Shown piece by piece: positions 37,789 to 50,199 of a DNA stretch of 64,000 nt. Source of the DNA: Physcomitrium patens (taxonomy: Eukaryota > Streptophyta > Bryopsida > Funariales > Funariaceae); the NCBI RefSeq assembly GCF_000002425.4, contig NC_037264.1, forward strand, positions 16,241,391-16,305,390, written 5' to 3'. The position numbers were made by a program, and so were the translations under genes. The notes beneath the pieces are model-generated. The model searched no databases, had not been told where the DNA came from, and saw only the letters and a program-made list of their open reading frames with translations. Position 1 is the first letter of the stretch. Each line of letters begins with the position of its first letter.

Positions 37789-40700
37789 CAATAATCTTGA
37801 ATTAAGTCTTGTGTGTAAGAGTGGTATAAAAAAGAATATTGATAAGCTTAGTCTTATCTCTATACATATTAATAAATTAAATAAAATCATCATAAAACTT
37901 CTTTAGAATGATGAAGCTTGTCAAATAAGTATTTAAATTATGTGACACTTCTATAACTAAACCTTAGATCTAAAAAACTTCAAAGAGATATTATATATAG
38001 TCACATGGTACATATAAAAATGTATTTGGATACAAACCATGTCTAAAAAAATTCAATAATATTTTGTACAAAGGTAACATTCTTTTGATTTATTTCTACT
38101 TATCTATATTTATTTTTATTCTAAAATAATAAAAATATTTTTAAGACAAATTTTAATTAAAGTCTAATATGCATATTTTTTTTAAGAATTAAATAAATTA
38201 TAATTTTATCTCGTCAAATTCCTTTGAAAGGTTTATATTTTATATATTTAAGAAGATTCAATTAAACATATCTCTTAATGTATTCTATTAAATATCTTCT
38301 ATATTAATCTACTTGAAATAGAAAAATCAAATTAAAATTATGTCTAATATCTAATTATTATTTTATTATAAGAATAAGTTTATCAATTCAAATATTAACT
38401 CTACGAACAAATGGTATTTTTTTTTGATGTTTTAAAATATAACAATTAGGATTATTTAAATTAATATTATTTTTTGTTGCAAGTCATATAACACCATAAG
38501 TAGAATAGATAGGACTTAAATTAACCAACAATTTCAAATAACTTGACATCTTTTATCAATATATTTCAAGAAATTATAGGTCTTTATACAGGATAAAGGT
38601 TTGTTTTTCCCTATCAGAAGTCAAAGACAATAGATAAATTCATTATTTTGACCAAAAACTAATTGTTTAGAGTAAAATCAATGAATAAATTATAATGAAA
38701 TAATCAATGATCATGGAACAGAACCAACAAATCACTATAGAATGGAATGAGTAGATAATTATTGAGTAGAGCAAAAATACTATTTTAAGTTTACAAAGTA
38801 AATTCAGCTTGAAATGGAACCATTTAATTATTGTGAATTTAAAAACGTTAATATTTTCTTCATTAGAATCAATTAGTCGTGCTAAACTATAATCAAATCA
38901 TGAACTCAAAATAAAATTAATTATGCACAATTATAAAAAATAAAAAAAAATAAATAAAAATAAAGAACTTTTGAGTTTATCATCATATAGACAATTTTCA
39001 CTCAATCTACATCTTATTCTTTCATTATTTTTCATTTATCTTTTGTCATTTGTTTAAGGTTCTTTAAATCTATAAAAAGTTAGAAATCAATCTTAAATTT
39101 TCATTTTTAAAAAAAAGCGAATTTTTTAAAATCATCGAGAAAAAGGTAAAATATATTAAAAAAAACATGCACATGTATTGACCAACTACACTAACTTGCA
39201 CATTCATTGTGCATGTTAAAGGTGAGTATATAAAAATAACCCTACCCATTCGTACGTACGTACATAGTACAAAAATACATTATGAAAGTTTAAAGTGAAA
39301 ATGCTATTCACATTTTAATGCCGTGATTTCTAAAATCAAAATCAAAAGTTATCTCTGTAGAGAAACAACATTGCTTTGCAAACAAGTAAAGGACTCGGGA
39401 ATTTCCAAAGTATATCAATAGCAAGAGGGGCATAATGACTTCACTTGGAGACTTTCTCTAACTACTCTTCTCTGTTTTTATGAATAATAAAAATTATAAA
39501 TAATAAATAATGGTCCTTTATTTTAGAGAGGAAATCAACCATAAATAAATTCGAAAAGTTTTTGGCTGCTTTTGCATGCCCTGGGCATGAGTTCCTTACG
39601 TGTATTCCATTTTGGTAGGGTGGATAGTTGGGTTAATATTAGAACACAATTTCTTTTGCCTTTTATTTATTCATTTATTTCTGTCTACAGCTTTCCTCTT
39701 GAATTTTGCTTCTACTCAGTAACAGCTTCTCTTTGTTGTAATCAAAACTAAACAAAATAATGTAATCAAAATTCTACACCTTGAGTTCACAGTCCCATTC
39801 CTATCTATGCAAGAAGTCATACAGTTTATGAAAAGCAACGACAAGTCGAAGTTTCGTAATGAAACTGAACCCAAAAGGAAGTATAATTAGGATTGCATGG
39901 AAACAGCATCACCAGCGCAGAAAAAATTGTTGGGACCAACAAATAAACCCAAACATGGAAAAATTAATAGCAGTTCGCTACAAGGCTGCCGAGTGGTGCA
40001 AAGCAAAACAAATGTAAGCTATGTTTACTGAATAAAATCTAAATGGTGTGAATAACTCATGTGGGTAAGCCTTAAGCTTAGGGCAAAGCCAAAACTTTTT
40101 GCCCTAAAACTGTGTTCAGCAATTATAATGTGACCCATGCCCATCTGATATTACCACAATAGTCTTCTACACATTAGAAGCAATTCTTGTTGCTTTTCCC
40201 AACTCTACCTCCTCTCTTGTGCTTGTCAAAAACCAATGGCATGGTGAACCCCTTTTGGGAGCCCTTTGTGTGCATGTAAGTCCCTATACATTTGATGGTT
40301 CTAACTTCTTTTTTTTCTTCAATTTTGAGGACACACTTTTCTCCACACACTTATATTACTATTGTTATTATTATAATTATTATTATTTTATGTCTGCATC
40401 TTGGTACATCTCTGCTTCTTTTTTATTTTCTTATTTTCTTTTTTTATTTTTTTATACCTTTATTTGTATGTCATCTAATCTTTTTTCTTCAATTTTGAGC
40501 TTAGAAGAAATAAATTGGTTTTTGAAAAAATTTATGATGCTAATCTAGGTTGTAGTCTCCAATTATTTGTAAAGGTTGTTGAGTTTGGGATAGGATGCAG
40601 TGCATCAATGAGGTTTTGTATGCCTATCAACAATGCAATAAATTGCAAGTGGTGTTGAAAGAATGGAAATGGTTAAGTTTCTACAAACTACACTTTGTAT

Positions 40701-42032
40701 AAATTGGGTCATCAGCAAGACATCTCTATTTTGCTACTTAATATTGGCTAATGCATTCCTTTAAAAGCATTACTATCTATAAAAATCATCAAACCAAAAT
40801 TTGTTAATTTGTAACAAAAACTACTTTGCAATATAAGTCTAGATGTTTTGCTTAATTTCCAAATAAAAAATAATCTATCCTATCACAGACATAAGCTTTA
40901 TTCTTATGATAGTATAATCTTTTTATTGGTTCAAAAGATAAATAGATACATTGCTTTCAGACCAATCTATCTTTAAAAGTACTATCTTTGCTTTTATTAA
41001 TATATTGTAAATTCTACAATGCTTAGTTAATAGACATGATTTTATTAACATTCAAGTATCTCCTCAAATTGGGTACAAATACTTGTTGTTCAACAACTAT
41101 TTTTTTAAATATATAAAAAGTAAAATACAAATAAAGAGAACATGGATAATTTAAACCATTTTACTTAAATAGGATTCAAAAGATAATCTACTATTTTTAA
41201 TACCATATATAAGAAATAAAAAATATTCTTACTATGTACAATAAATTCTTTGGTTTTAATTATGTATTTAATTTTTTAAAATTAAAAGAACATGTTAAAT
41301 ATAGATGTAGAAATCATATTCAAATTATATAAAAAAAGAATATGAAGACTATTGAATCAATTTTAAAACCAATATGTTAACAAGGAGTACAATTGATTTT
41401 TATCATGTTACATTACTAATGTCAAGTCTCTATTGTGTTCTTAACATTGGTGTGACTACATTTTGCATAAAATTTCTTAGAGTTTCAAACATATTAAGCA
41501 TGTCTTGTATAACACCTATTGTGCTTTTTATTTGAGATCTTGATTTGTTGAATCTATAGAAAGAATAAATCATTTAAAAAAAACCTAAGCATGTTTTAGA
41601 TAAAACAATCCATATTTAATATAAATACATCCATTACTTATAATAAAGTATATTTATTTATTTATTTTTATTTTTTTAGATTGCAGATATATTATTTTTA
41701 ATAATCTTTAAATGTTTTTTTATAACTAAAATAATTCTTATGGTAGTGAGATTTACAATTGAAATAGCTTTAACTTGAAGGAAATTTAAAAAATTAAAGT
41801 ACAAATACGCTATGAAGTACAAAGAAAAATGTTTGTTGGACCTCTTTATACTTGATTAAAATAAAGCTACAGCCCCCATATAAAGGGGCTTGCACGTGAG
41901 GCTTGCAAATCAGGCTTTCTAATATGTAGAAGTTTAACAACTTCAAGATAAAAATAGATTAAGAGTGCAAAAATTTTTGGGCCTACAAAAAAAAAAAAAA
42001 AAAAAAAAAAAAAGGGAAGAAAAAAGAGTAGA

Positions 42033-42116
<84 letters not shown>

Positions 42117-42301
42117 ATTTTTATTCATTAAAAAATCGACATTCAAAAAAAATTAAAATTAAAACATATGCTTTTGAAGTAAATCATACATTTTCTTTAA
42201 AAATATCTTTAAAATAACACTCTTTTGAGTTGTTTAGATGACATATCAAATCTCATTTTAATTTTGATTTCTAATTTAAAGATGTTTTGTAGTCCTTGTT
42301 T

Positions 42302-42338
<37 letters not shown>

Positions 42339-43269
42339 AAAATAGGAACATTTTTTTTTTATATATATAAATACATTAAGAATAATTTTTAAATCTTGAA
42401 AAACAAAATAGACACGAACCAAAAAAACTAATTAAAATAATAATAATAATAATAAATTTATAATACAAAATTAAATAAAAAACTACTAAATAATAAATGT
42501 GACAATAAATAAATTATTTTATAAAAAAATGATTAAATTTATTATTTAATCCATATTTTGGTAATATCTTCTCCAATTAATTTAATGTATTCATAAATCA
42601 TGTAAAAATAAAGTAATTTCTTGAATAGTTTTTATTTTTTTTTGTAAAGAAGAAGCTCTAAGAGCACAAATCTTTGTATATTCTTATATTTATTTCTGAA
42701 TTCTACCCTCACATCCATTATTAACTAAAATATTCTGGCATTAAGCTTTGTATAAAATAGAGATGAATAGATAGATAGATAAATTTTTAAAATTTAAACT
42801 TTTAATTATCTTAGTCCTTAAAATTGTTAAATTAAAACTTTGCTGATATTTTATTGTGGCATGAGAAAAATTGATAAATATATTTATTTAGGTTACTCAA
42901 AAATATCTAATTTTATCATTGTATTCAAAAATATCTTTCGAACAAATAATATACGAGATCTCATAAAAATTATTATTATTTTCTAGATACCAATAAATAA
43001 ATATTATTAAAATTTAAAAATTCTTTAAAAATTAAAATTTTCTATATAGTGTTAAGAAAAATGTCATTTAATGTGATTATTATGTAAAATCATACATCAT
43101 CATTTAATTAGCATGATCATTTATTTACAATTTTTTTTAAAATTTAATTAGTAATTGTGATCAATGCCATACTTTAAATTTAGTATGAATCTTGTTATAC
43201 TTAAATTGCAGACATAAATTCAAGTAGTAAATAATAAGTAAAAAATTTATAAATAAATAAATAAATAAA

Positions 43270-43301
<32 letters not shown>

Positions 43302-43500
43302 TAGTTTATCTTCTCTATTTTCACCTAATTCTACATGCTTAGCCAATATAGATCTCCATATAATGTAATAAATAATAAATAAAAAGATGTAAAATTTTAA
43401 TAAAAAAGTAATAAACCTATAGCTTTAGAATGTATATATAAATGTAATTTGAATTCGCATATTAGTATCACAAATCTTAAAACAATAACAATTGAGTTTA
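37789..43500. other. Long AT-rich stretch, no gene seen
   Basis: Only short open frames occur. It contains an A27 run (41987-42013), a TA-GA compound microsatellite (42041-42113), a TA run at about 42308-42336 and an ATAA/TA run at about 43250-43298. The region 39.5-40.3 kb has a more mixed composition and a CATGCCCTGGGCATG palindrome near 39577, but no recognisable gene. Confidence 0.55.
42041..42113. repeat. Compound TA/GA microsatellite
   Basis: It has the same TA-then-GA order as at 34769-34838, preceded here by an A27 run. Confidence 0.95.
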
Positions 43501-44324
43501 TTCTTTATGTTAAACCAAAATGTGTATATATATATACATACACACACATGCTTGTGTTGTTCCAAAAGTACCATCTTCTTTCATAGAGGAAATAGAATTA
43601 GTAGCATTTTCCTACCTTGCACTGGAACCATGTGAGTTGATTCTGCATGTTCGTTCAATACATATATATATATATATATATATATTTCTATATGTATGTG
43701 TATATTACATGTAATATACATGAGATCACAAACATCAGTTGGAATCAGAATGAAATGACCCTCAAAGCGGAATACAACTCCTACACGGGAGAGTGCTTTG
43801 AATTCCACTGCCTCACTCCTTGTGATGAATGATTTGCAAAGTGTGTTACAAAACTGTAAATACCAACTGGCAAGGTGTAAAGCTTGCCAAACTTGACTCA
43901 CTCGTTTTACAACCAGAATTATTGCAAGTTCGAGCTTTTGCTAATCCTGTAATTCTATTTTCAATGAGTCATTATTGCACAACGCTTATCAATGCACTTG
44001 CCAACAATCATTGTGCATTCATCAATGCCCAGGTCTAGGAAGAACACAGATTAGAAGAATAACATGTCACAATGCCGCTCAAAGTCTTCCCCATGAAAGT
44101 CTTCCCCACTTTGAAATGATCATGTCTACAAAATTATTGCGTTGGGTATATCCGTTTTGAGTAAAATAAAGTAAAAAATTAAAACCCCTGTTACTCATAT
44201 ATTCGGGTTTTGTTTCGAATCCTTGTGCTCTCAGCAATTTACATCCAGTTCTACAAACTTGATTGTAAGAAGAATACGTCGAAATATCAGTACAACATTA
44301 TGCTCTCGATCGCATGCAAATTCC
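43501..44324. other. Transition from AT-rich to mixed DNA
   Basis: TA runs near 43661-43684, then mixed-composition DNA. Nothing recognised. Confidence 0.4.
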
Positions 44325-44837
44325 TCACCTTGGATGCACTTCTTTGTTGAGAGAAGCCCTAATTGTGTCCCTCTTCATGCTCTTGCTCATGCTCTGTGGC
44401 ATGTGATTCATGCGGCTCTGCTGGGCAGGGTCGCTCATGGGCCGGGCCAGCTGGTCGGTACCAAATTGGGGCTTGTGAAGCAAAGCCCTTTCCACTCGAA
44501 AGAGATGAAGACGATGAAGGTCCACGCAGAAATATAGCCACCCATTTTGTTCCCACTTTTGCGAGACAGCAACGAACGGAATTGAGGGAGTAGCAAATTC
44601 CACAGGCTGCGCTCTAGCCCGAGCGGTGGTAGAGGACGAGAATCTAGCGATGTTTAAAGTTTTGAAGTCGGAGTCATTTTCTGAATCTGTAGTTTTTTGT
44701 CGAAGGTGGTGGCATTCGTCGGAAAGCATATAGTTCTGATGTTTCATTTCGGTGGCCACTTGGTCTTCAGCATCGTCCACGATTCCGAGCTTCATAGAAC
44801 TTTCTTCTTCTGTCGCGCACTGCACGATGGTCGACAT
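44325..44837 (-). CDS. Possible unrecognised protein or first exon
   Basis: An ATG-started minus-strand frame of 170 residues, beginning MSTIVQCATEEESSMKLG. The first 60 residues are acidic and polar, the last 50 rich in Met, Ser, His and Arg. No domain was recognised. The base composition is gene-like compared with the neighbouring desert, and no better frame covers the stretch. It could be a single-exon gene, the first exon of a longer gene or a chance frame. No operon-like or paralogous context supports it. Confidence 0.3.
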   Translation of the reverse strand: MSTIVQCATEEESSMKLGIVDDAEDQVATEMKHQNYMLSDECHHLRQKTTDSENDSDFKTLNIARFSSSTTARARAQPVEFATPSIPFVAVSQKWEQNGWLYFCVDLHRLHLFRVERALLHKPQFGTDQLARPMSDPAQQSRMNHMPQSMSKSMKRDTIRASLNKEVHPR

Positions 44838-46707
44838 GGCGAGTCATAGGTCAGAGGAAGTCCTGGTTGGTTCCCAGCCACTGTACAATACCACGGAGTG
44901 CTGTTTCCTTTTTTTTAATGCTATGTTTTCCCCCTTCTGCCCCTTTGAACTGGTACCCATATCTCAATAGGTTTTATTCCTCTGTGTTGTAACAGTGGTG
45001 CTCCGGTGGAAGAAGTCGCCTTTCCGCTTCACTTCGAAATCCACACACGATTTTAACTCACAGCCGTGATTTGGCCATGTGCTGGATTCGGGTTATCCTC
45101 AGATTCTCACTCCTTCGCTTACAAGGAGTGGACTGATTTACTGCGTCGCTGCGTTCCCACGTCACTGGACAGCTGCCTTGGCCGCAACATCGAGCATGCG
45201 ATCCTTTTCCAATCTGAAGACAGTCTCCTAGCTCCAGGCCCCTAGTCGCCGCTCCCTTGTCTATGCGAAGAGCACCATGCTTACTCCAAGCTGCTATTAA
45301 CTGAGGAAGAAAGTCATGCGACGGTGTCGACACAAGTATCCACCGCACTGGAACACCTAGTAGATCAGGGATGAGTGAGCATGCCGCTTTTCCTACTCCT
45401 GACGTTAATTAGGGGCAGGGTCCCAACCCAAGCTCCATCCACTCCGCCGAAACTGCCCACGAGGGCCTCATTCAAAGCTGCCAGTGCCATACCACAAGGG
45501 CGGGATGAAACTTCATTGGACCTGATTAGCCTGGAAACTCTCAATGCATGCTTCCCACGTTCGTAATCCTTCGATTGTCTTGGTTCAGTCAAGGGTAATC
45601 AGGTCCAAATTTTTGCGGTGAAGAACTACGAAGAACAATACTAAAAAACACTCGGTCTTAACAACTAAATTCGGAATGAAATTTGAACATTAGCGTTATC
45701 TGTGTGATCACAGGATGGGATTATTCAACAGTTTGGTGCGAATCGTCCACTTTCACAATGAAGATATCATGTAATGAATGTATCAGTGAGAGAAAAAAAA
45801 AAAAAAAAAAAAAAAAAAAACGTCATCATTAGGGTTATGATTGCACGTTTTCAATAGATCTATATATGCGTATATACAGACACGCAGTGTAAAAATGAAA
45901 GATGTGGAAGCACCATTTAAGAATAACAATTAATATGATATTGAATAGTACATCTCCTTCAATTTCATTGATGGCAGAATGTCAATCATTGTTCACCTTC
46001 CAGAACATACAACAACAAAAAAAAAACTCGTTGAGCACTGTTTTCGGTTGTTTTCTGTTGTTTTCGTGTTTTTTTTTGTTTGTTGTTGGCATAATCATGA
46101 ATACCAAAACTGAACATAGAAAAGGAAGGAAAAGCAAAGAAGCGGGTGTACAATTCAGGTCTGGGCCCGGTGCTAAGTGTAAAGCAAGCCGCCATGAACT
46201 TCACGGTTGAAGAGTTTTAAGGAACGCTGTCACTAGTGCTGGTATGGAGTTGTTCGCCGAGTGTCGCTCCTTGGAGGCAGCGGCGGGTGCGGTAGGAGCG
46301 AAGCCTTGGTGCCGAGGTTGCGATTTGTGTGTAGTCGGATTGTCTGAACCAGGCCTGGAGGATTTTCTCGGTGATTGTTTCACTGATGGAGAGGCAACGG
46401 TTTGTGACATTGCACTGTGTTGCTATGAATTTGATTTGTTGGGTGGAAGAGGAGCATAGATAAAGGCAGAGTAGAGGGAATGATGCGCAGCTTGGAATCG
46501 AGGTGGAGGTGTCAGAATACGGCGAGGCTTTGTAATTCTCTGGATTCTAAGTAACGAGATCGAAGGGAGAGAGTGTAGTCAGGAAAGGTTCATGAGCTGG
46601 ATAAGGATTAGGAGGATTTGGAGCTGTGCTTGTGTCAAGCAGCGAGAGGTGACGGTTGAACGAGATTCCAGGTTGTGAAGTGGAAGAAGGGAATCGAAGG
46701 AGCTTCA
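44838..46707. other. Mixed-composition intergenic DNA
   Basis: Several short frames on both strands (for example 45058-45348 and 45365-45592 minus, 46244-46459 plus) have no recognised family and no joining splice pattern that I could support. An A28 run lies at 45793-45820. The last 200 bases are probably the promoter and leader of the ankyrin-like gene. Confidence 0.4.
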
Positions 46708-47985
46708 ATGGGAGGCTTGAAGGAGGAGGCGAGGGACTTGATGCCGACTCTCGAGGATACGCTTGAGGAGGTAGAGCTACAGGCTGTTAAGACACAGACA
46801 CTGAACTTAGAACAGGTGTTGAAGTTAGCGGCGTCGGAGTCGTCGCACCCTAGCGTGGCAGCAGTATGGCGCGATGCACCGGATTTTTCGAGCCAGAATG
46901 ACACATCGTTACCAAGCCGTGGGATTGGCTCGTTGATGATTGAGGATGCTGTGGAGCCTCAGGTAGTCGGGCATGCACTGGTGAAGGCAGCTTGGGGAGG
47001 ACACATTAACTGCGTTCGTCGCCTGCGGGAGATCCAGAGGGAGAAGCACAGCGGGAGCATTCTCGTTAGTCGCTTCAATGCGTTTGCACTTTTGAAAGCT
47101 GCTGAAAATGGCCATCAGGAGGTCATTCGGGAGCTTCTGCGGCCGATGATATCTGCGAGCACGGCTATGATGGGGTATGTCATTGCCACGAAATGGAAGG
47201 AGAAGGAGGCGTCTTCGTACCCGTTCGTGAAGAAGGCCGCCATCGTCCCGGGCAAAGACTGGATTGGGAAGCTCTCATCCACCAAGGATATGCTCCCGGC
47301 TGCTGCTCCAATCTCTTGTTCTAAGGGATGGGAACTGAAGGGCCTAGCCGGGGTTGCCGTGGAGCTGCACGATTGTATACGCGCGGCTTACAGCTTGTAC
47401 TTGCTTTGGCGGGCGGCGGTCATCTCTGCTACTCACTGTCATGTTGAGGTGTTCAAGGTTCTGCTTCGGCAACGCGCTTTGGAGAACACTATGTTAGCCG
47501 ATTCTTTCCACGGCGGCTCGGGACCGAAGAAAAGTTTCGATCATGGCGGGAAAAAGATAATCAGCCAGCGCGCCAAAATGGACACCGTCATGTATCAATT
47601 GGTGGAAGAGCTGAGCACCAAGAACTACCACGATGGCATCCTGTATGCGTTGTGGGGACACATCCAACGAGGAGGACGTGATTCTCCGCGCCCCGAGACC
47701 GGCCGACCTCGATGTGTGGCTCAGGCCATGAATGGCCTTTGGGAGATGCAATTGGAAGTTCCGCTTCTGATGATGCCCGTGGAGCATGCATTGCAGGAAG
47801 AGGAACCCTTTCGCCGCTACAAGCAGCTAACCCAGCTCTTCAGCCAACGCGCCAAAGTCAACATTCAGCTCACTGCCATTGTTGAAGCTCTGCCCAATTG
47901 TCTTCAGGTTCTCTCACCTTGCCTTGATCGAATCTCATGGAATCGCCTACTGTATTGGACCTGTTATGTTATCCTGCTTCCGTAA
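46708..47985 (+). CDS. Ankyrin-like protein of unknown function
   Basis: A single open frame of 425 residues from the ATG at 46708 (context AGCTTCAATGGG). Two ankyrin-type helices pairs are visible: ALVKAAWGGHINCVRRL (residues 90-106) and ALLKAAENGHQEVIRELL (127-144). A weaker third is SATHCHVEVFKVLLRQ in the middle of the protein. The rest is mixed and not recognised. Ankyrin repeats bind other proteins. The open frame may include unspliced introns, since parts between the repeats look unlike protein (for example around 47160-47400). The last residues (after PNCLQ, about 47907) may be intron. A splice from GTTCTC there to the GTGCAG at 48092 would join in phase 0 to the next open frame and make one gene; the donor is weak, so this is only a possibility. 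Confidence 0.6.
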   Translation: MGGLKEEARDLMPTLEDTLEEVELQAVKTQTLNLEQVLKLAASESSHPSVAAVWRDAPDFSSQNDTSLPSRGIGSLMIEDAVEPQVVGHALVKAAWGGHINCVRRLREIQREKHSGSILVSRFNAFALLKAAENGHQEVIRELLRPMISASTAMMGYVIATKWKEKEASSYPFVKKAAIVPGKDWIGKLSSTKDMLPAAAPISCSKGWELKGLAGVAVELHDCIRAAYSLYLLWRAAVISATHCHVEVFKVLLRQRALENTMLADSFHGGSGPKKSFDHGGKKIISQRAKMDTVMYQLVEELSTKNYHDGILYALWGHIQRGGRDSPRPETGRPRCVAQAMNGLWEMQLEVPLLMMPVEHALQEEEPFRRYKQLTQLFSQRAKVNIQLTAIVEALPNCLQVLSPCLDRISWNRLLYWTCYVILLP

Positions 47986-48074
47986 ATATTCGCACGTTCG
48001 CCACGAACTTCACTAGGCATACTCTGTGGTGAGGAAACTGCCGTTGATGTGGTTGAGAAGTTGATACTACCGAC

Positions 48075-49154
48075 ATGGCTTGGCGCGTGCAGGTCGTGGT
48101 GGGAATCAAGCATGTGAGGTTCAAGGTGGAGAATTCTCGATGGGACCCTGATTGCATGGGCCATTTCCCGAGTTTGGTCAACTTGTCAGTGACACCGATA
48201 ACGAAAGAGGGAACTGGAGTTACCATGACAAACTCGAGCTCAAATATCATTGTGAAGATTGGAAAGATGGAGAACGTGCAAGTTGGCTCTAATGCTGGCG
48301 ATGGTGCGACTAGAGGTATCAGTGGCGGAATGACTGCTTCGGCCTCCATCGGCGTGACGTCTACAATGAAGAACAGGCCATGGAGGTTTGAGCAGCTTCC
48401 GTTGAAGGATGAGCGAGGCGGCAGCTTCGTGTGCACACTACAATCAATAAAAGGAATAATTTTCAACCGATCGAATACCATGCGGATGGCTGATAGAAAT
48501 TCCAAGTGGAGGTTCGGGAGGCGGATGCCAAGCAACCCACTGGATGAGCTTCCCTTCACAAGTGAGGGTGGTGTCATTTTCACCAGTGCCGAGTTTGACG
48601 ATACTATGATGTGGCGTTTCCCCAAGCACATGGAGGGGAAGAAACTGAGGTGGAGCATTGAGGGTCAAATCCATTCCACCTACACCACCGCCCGCTACTT
48701 CGAGACCCGGATGGCCACCTTCTGTGGTGATATTGAGGAGCCTCTCAAGCCTCTTGAAGTCAAAGACAAGAATGGTAAAAAGAACAGCGGGGACGAGAAG
48801 GTGGAAAGTATCGAGAAACCACCGAAGGATGCGAAATCCAACATGGGCGAGGAGAAAACTGCCACGGCTGATGCAAGCCCTACGTCTGAAAGCTCTACGA
48901 AGCCTAGTTTTGAGTGTGCTGAAGCTGAGTATCTTGAATTTTTGAAGTTCAAGAAGTTCAAGGAGAGAATGCTGAGACAAAGCCTGGGATCGGCTCAGGA
49001 ACTGCAAGACTTAGGAAAAGAGAGCTTTGTGGGAAGGCACAGCGTAAGCTCAATTAAGGAACTGAACTGCCAAGGCATGAGAGAGAGAGAGAGATTGTGG
49101 CCTTTGTCGTCCCAGAGAAGGATGTTCTCGGTAATCAAGCAGCAATTGATGTAA
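48075..49154 (+). CDS. Unrecognised protein, probably beta-rich with charged tail
   Basis: An ATG-started frame of 359 residues. Residues 1-220 alternate polar and hydrophobic residues with many Gly, Thr, Trp and Arg (KHVRFKVENSRWDPD, RFGRRMPSNPLDELPFTSEG, KLRWSIEGQIHSTYTTARY), which suggests beta strands. Residues about 225-275 are Lys/Glu-rich and disordered in character, and 290-310 hold FLKFKKFKERML. The codon pattern is convincing, but I recognise no family. It follows the ankyrin-like frame by 89 bases and may be the 3' part of the same gene. Near its end a short GA run (49080-49094) is followed by a change of the best reading frame, so its natural C terminus may be different. Confidence 0.65.
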   Translation: MAWRVQVVVGIKHVRFKVENSRWDPDCMGHFPSLVNLSVTPITKEGTGVTMTNSSSNIIVKIGKMENVQVGSNAGDGATRGISGGMTASASIGVTSTMKNRPWRFEQLPLKDERGGSFVCTLQSIKGIIFNRSNTMRMADRNSKWRFGRRMPSNPLDELPFTSEGGVIFTSAEFDDTMMWRFPKHMEGKKLRWSIEGQIHSTYTTARYFETRMATFCGDIEEPLKPLEVKDKNGKKNSGDEKVESIEKPPKDAKSNMGEEKTATADASPTSESSTKPSFECAEAEYLEFLKFKKFKERMLRQSLGSAQELQDLGKESFVGRHSVSSIKELNCQGMRERERLWPLSSQRRMFSVIKQQLM

Positions 49155-49492
49155 CACAAAAAGAACAGGATATTGGACGCGACTGTGGTGATGACCATCA
49201 GAGACCTACCGTTTATTCTCACAATTACAATGATATCGGGTCTGATCCCAGTCCAGCTGGTAGTGGGAATCAGTCAGGACTTGTAGGCTTTGCCGAAGAT
49301 GATTCAGATAACCGAGGAGAGCTTTGGGAGCAAAGGCTTGCGGATTCGCGGGTGAGTGATGACGAAGATGTTATAATGGCTGAAAATGGAGAAATCAGCA
49401 GAAGCGAATCTCGTAACAATAGTACCAGAAGTATCACAGGTTTATCGGTCCGAACGCGGCATGGTAAACTGACACATCTCAGTAGAGGATGA
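49088..49492 (+). other. Possible C-terminal extension of the preceding protein, other frame
   Basis: From the GA run at 49080-49094 a second frame stays open to the TGA at 49490. It encodes about 130 residues rich in Asp, Glu, Ser and Gly (QKEQDIGRDCGDDHQRP, RVSDDEDVIMAENGEI). It has no ATG of its own near its start. Removing one GA pair would fuse it in frame to the 359-residue protein. It could be a true C terminus lost by microsatellite change, a spliced exon, or just 3' UTR. Confidence 0.35.
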
Positions 49493-50199
49493 TCCTGTCG
49501 CGATTGAGTGGCGTGTACATGTGTAAATTATGATGTCAAGGCATTGATCCACTGCAATTTTATTTCTTCACGATTCTACCCAGAATTGAGGGACCTACCC
49601 CCCTGCCTGCTGTAGCATCGGTATCATTTGTTTCTGGTACGTCAACTCCTTCTTACCGTCGATTTATTTCTGATACAGGTCAGTTCAAGCATATATAAGT
49701 TTTGGTACCAAGGCGTGACAAAACTGCTACTTCTACCTACAATAAACAGCGGATACTTTTGCCTGCAATTTTTTATGAGGTGCTACTCTCCAGGGAGGAG
49801 CTTTCTAGTTCATCGAATTCTTTTCAGGCTGATTTGGTTTCTAGACTATTTACCGATCTTTTCAAGAACCATAGGAAGAAGTAACTATGTTTCAGACGTG
49901 CCCTGAAATGATTTCTGGTCTTACCGGTTATTACACGAGCTATTTCGACAAACGTGTAGTGAATTAATAAGTAAAGCACTGATTTTTTTACGTTACGCTT
50001 GCATCAGAAGGTGATTACGTGGTGGCCACTGCAGTTTCAATTGCTGTTAGTGTTTTATGTAGTGGAGCAATTACGTCTCCACATCATGTAGTTTCTAACT
50101 TCTTTTTGGGAAAAGTTCTTTCTCTTTGACCAAACATCTCCGCAGCAACATGTAACATCCAATCAGATTTATGATTGTTTGGATATATAATGATGGGAA
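49493..50199. other. Convergent intergenic DNA
   Basis: It lies between the 3' ends of the preceding plus-strand region and ZMYND10. An AATAAA at about 49741 could serve the plus-strand gene. Nothing else was recognised. Confidence 0.4.

Noticed and set aside
44223-44593. Plus-strand frames opposite the 170-residue minus frame
   Set aside because: They are shorter and lack any domain; at most one strand is coding and the minus frame has the longer ATG-started run.
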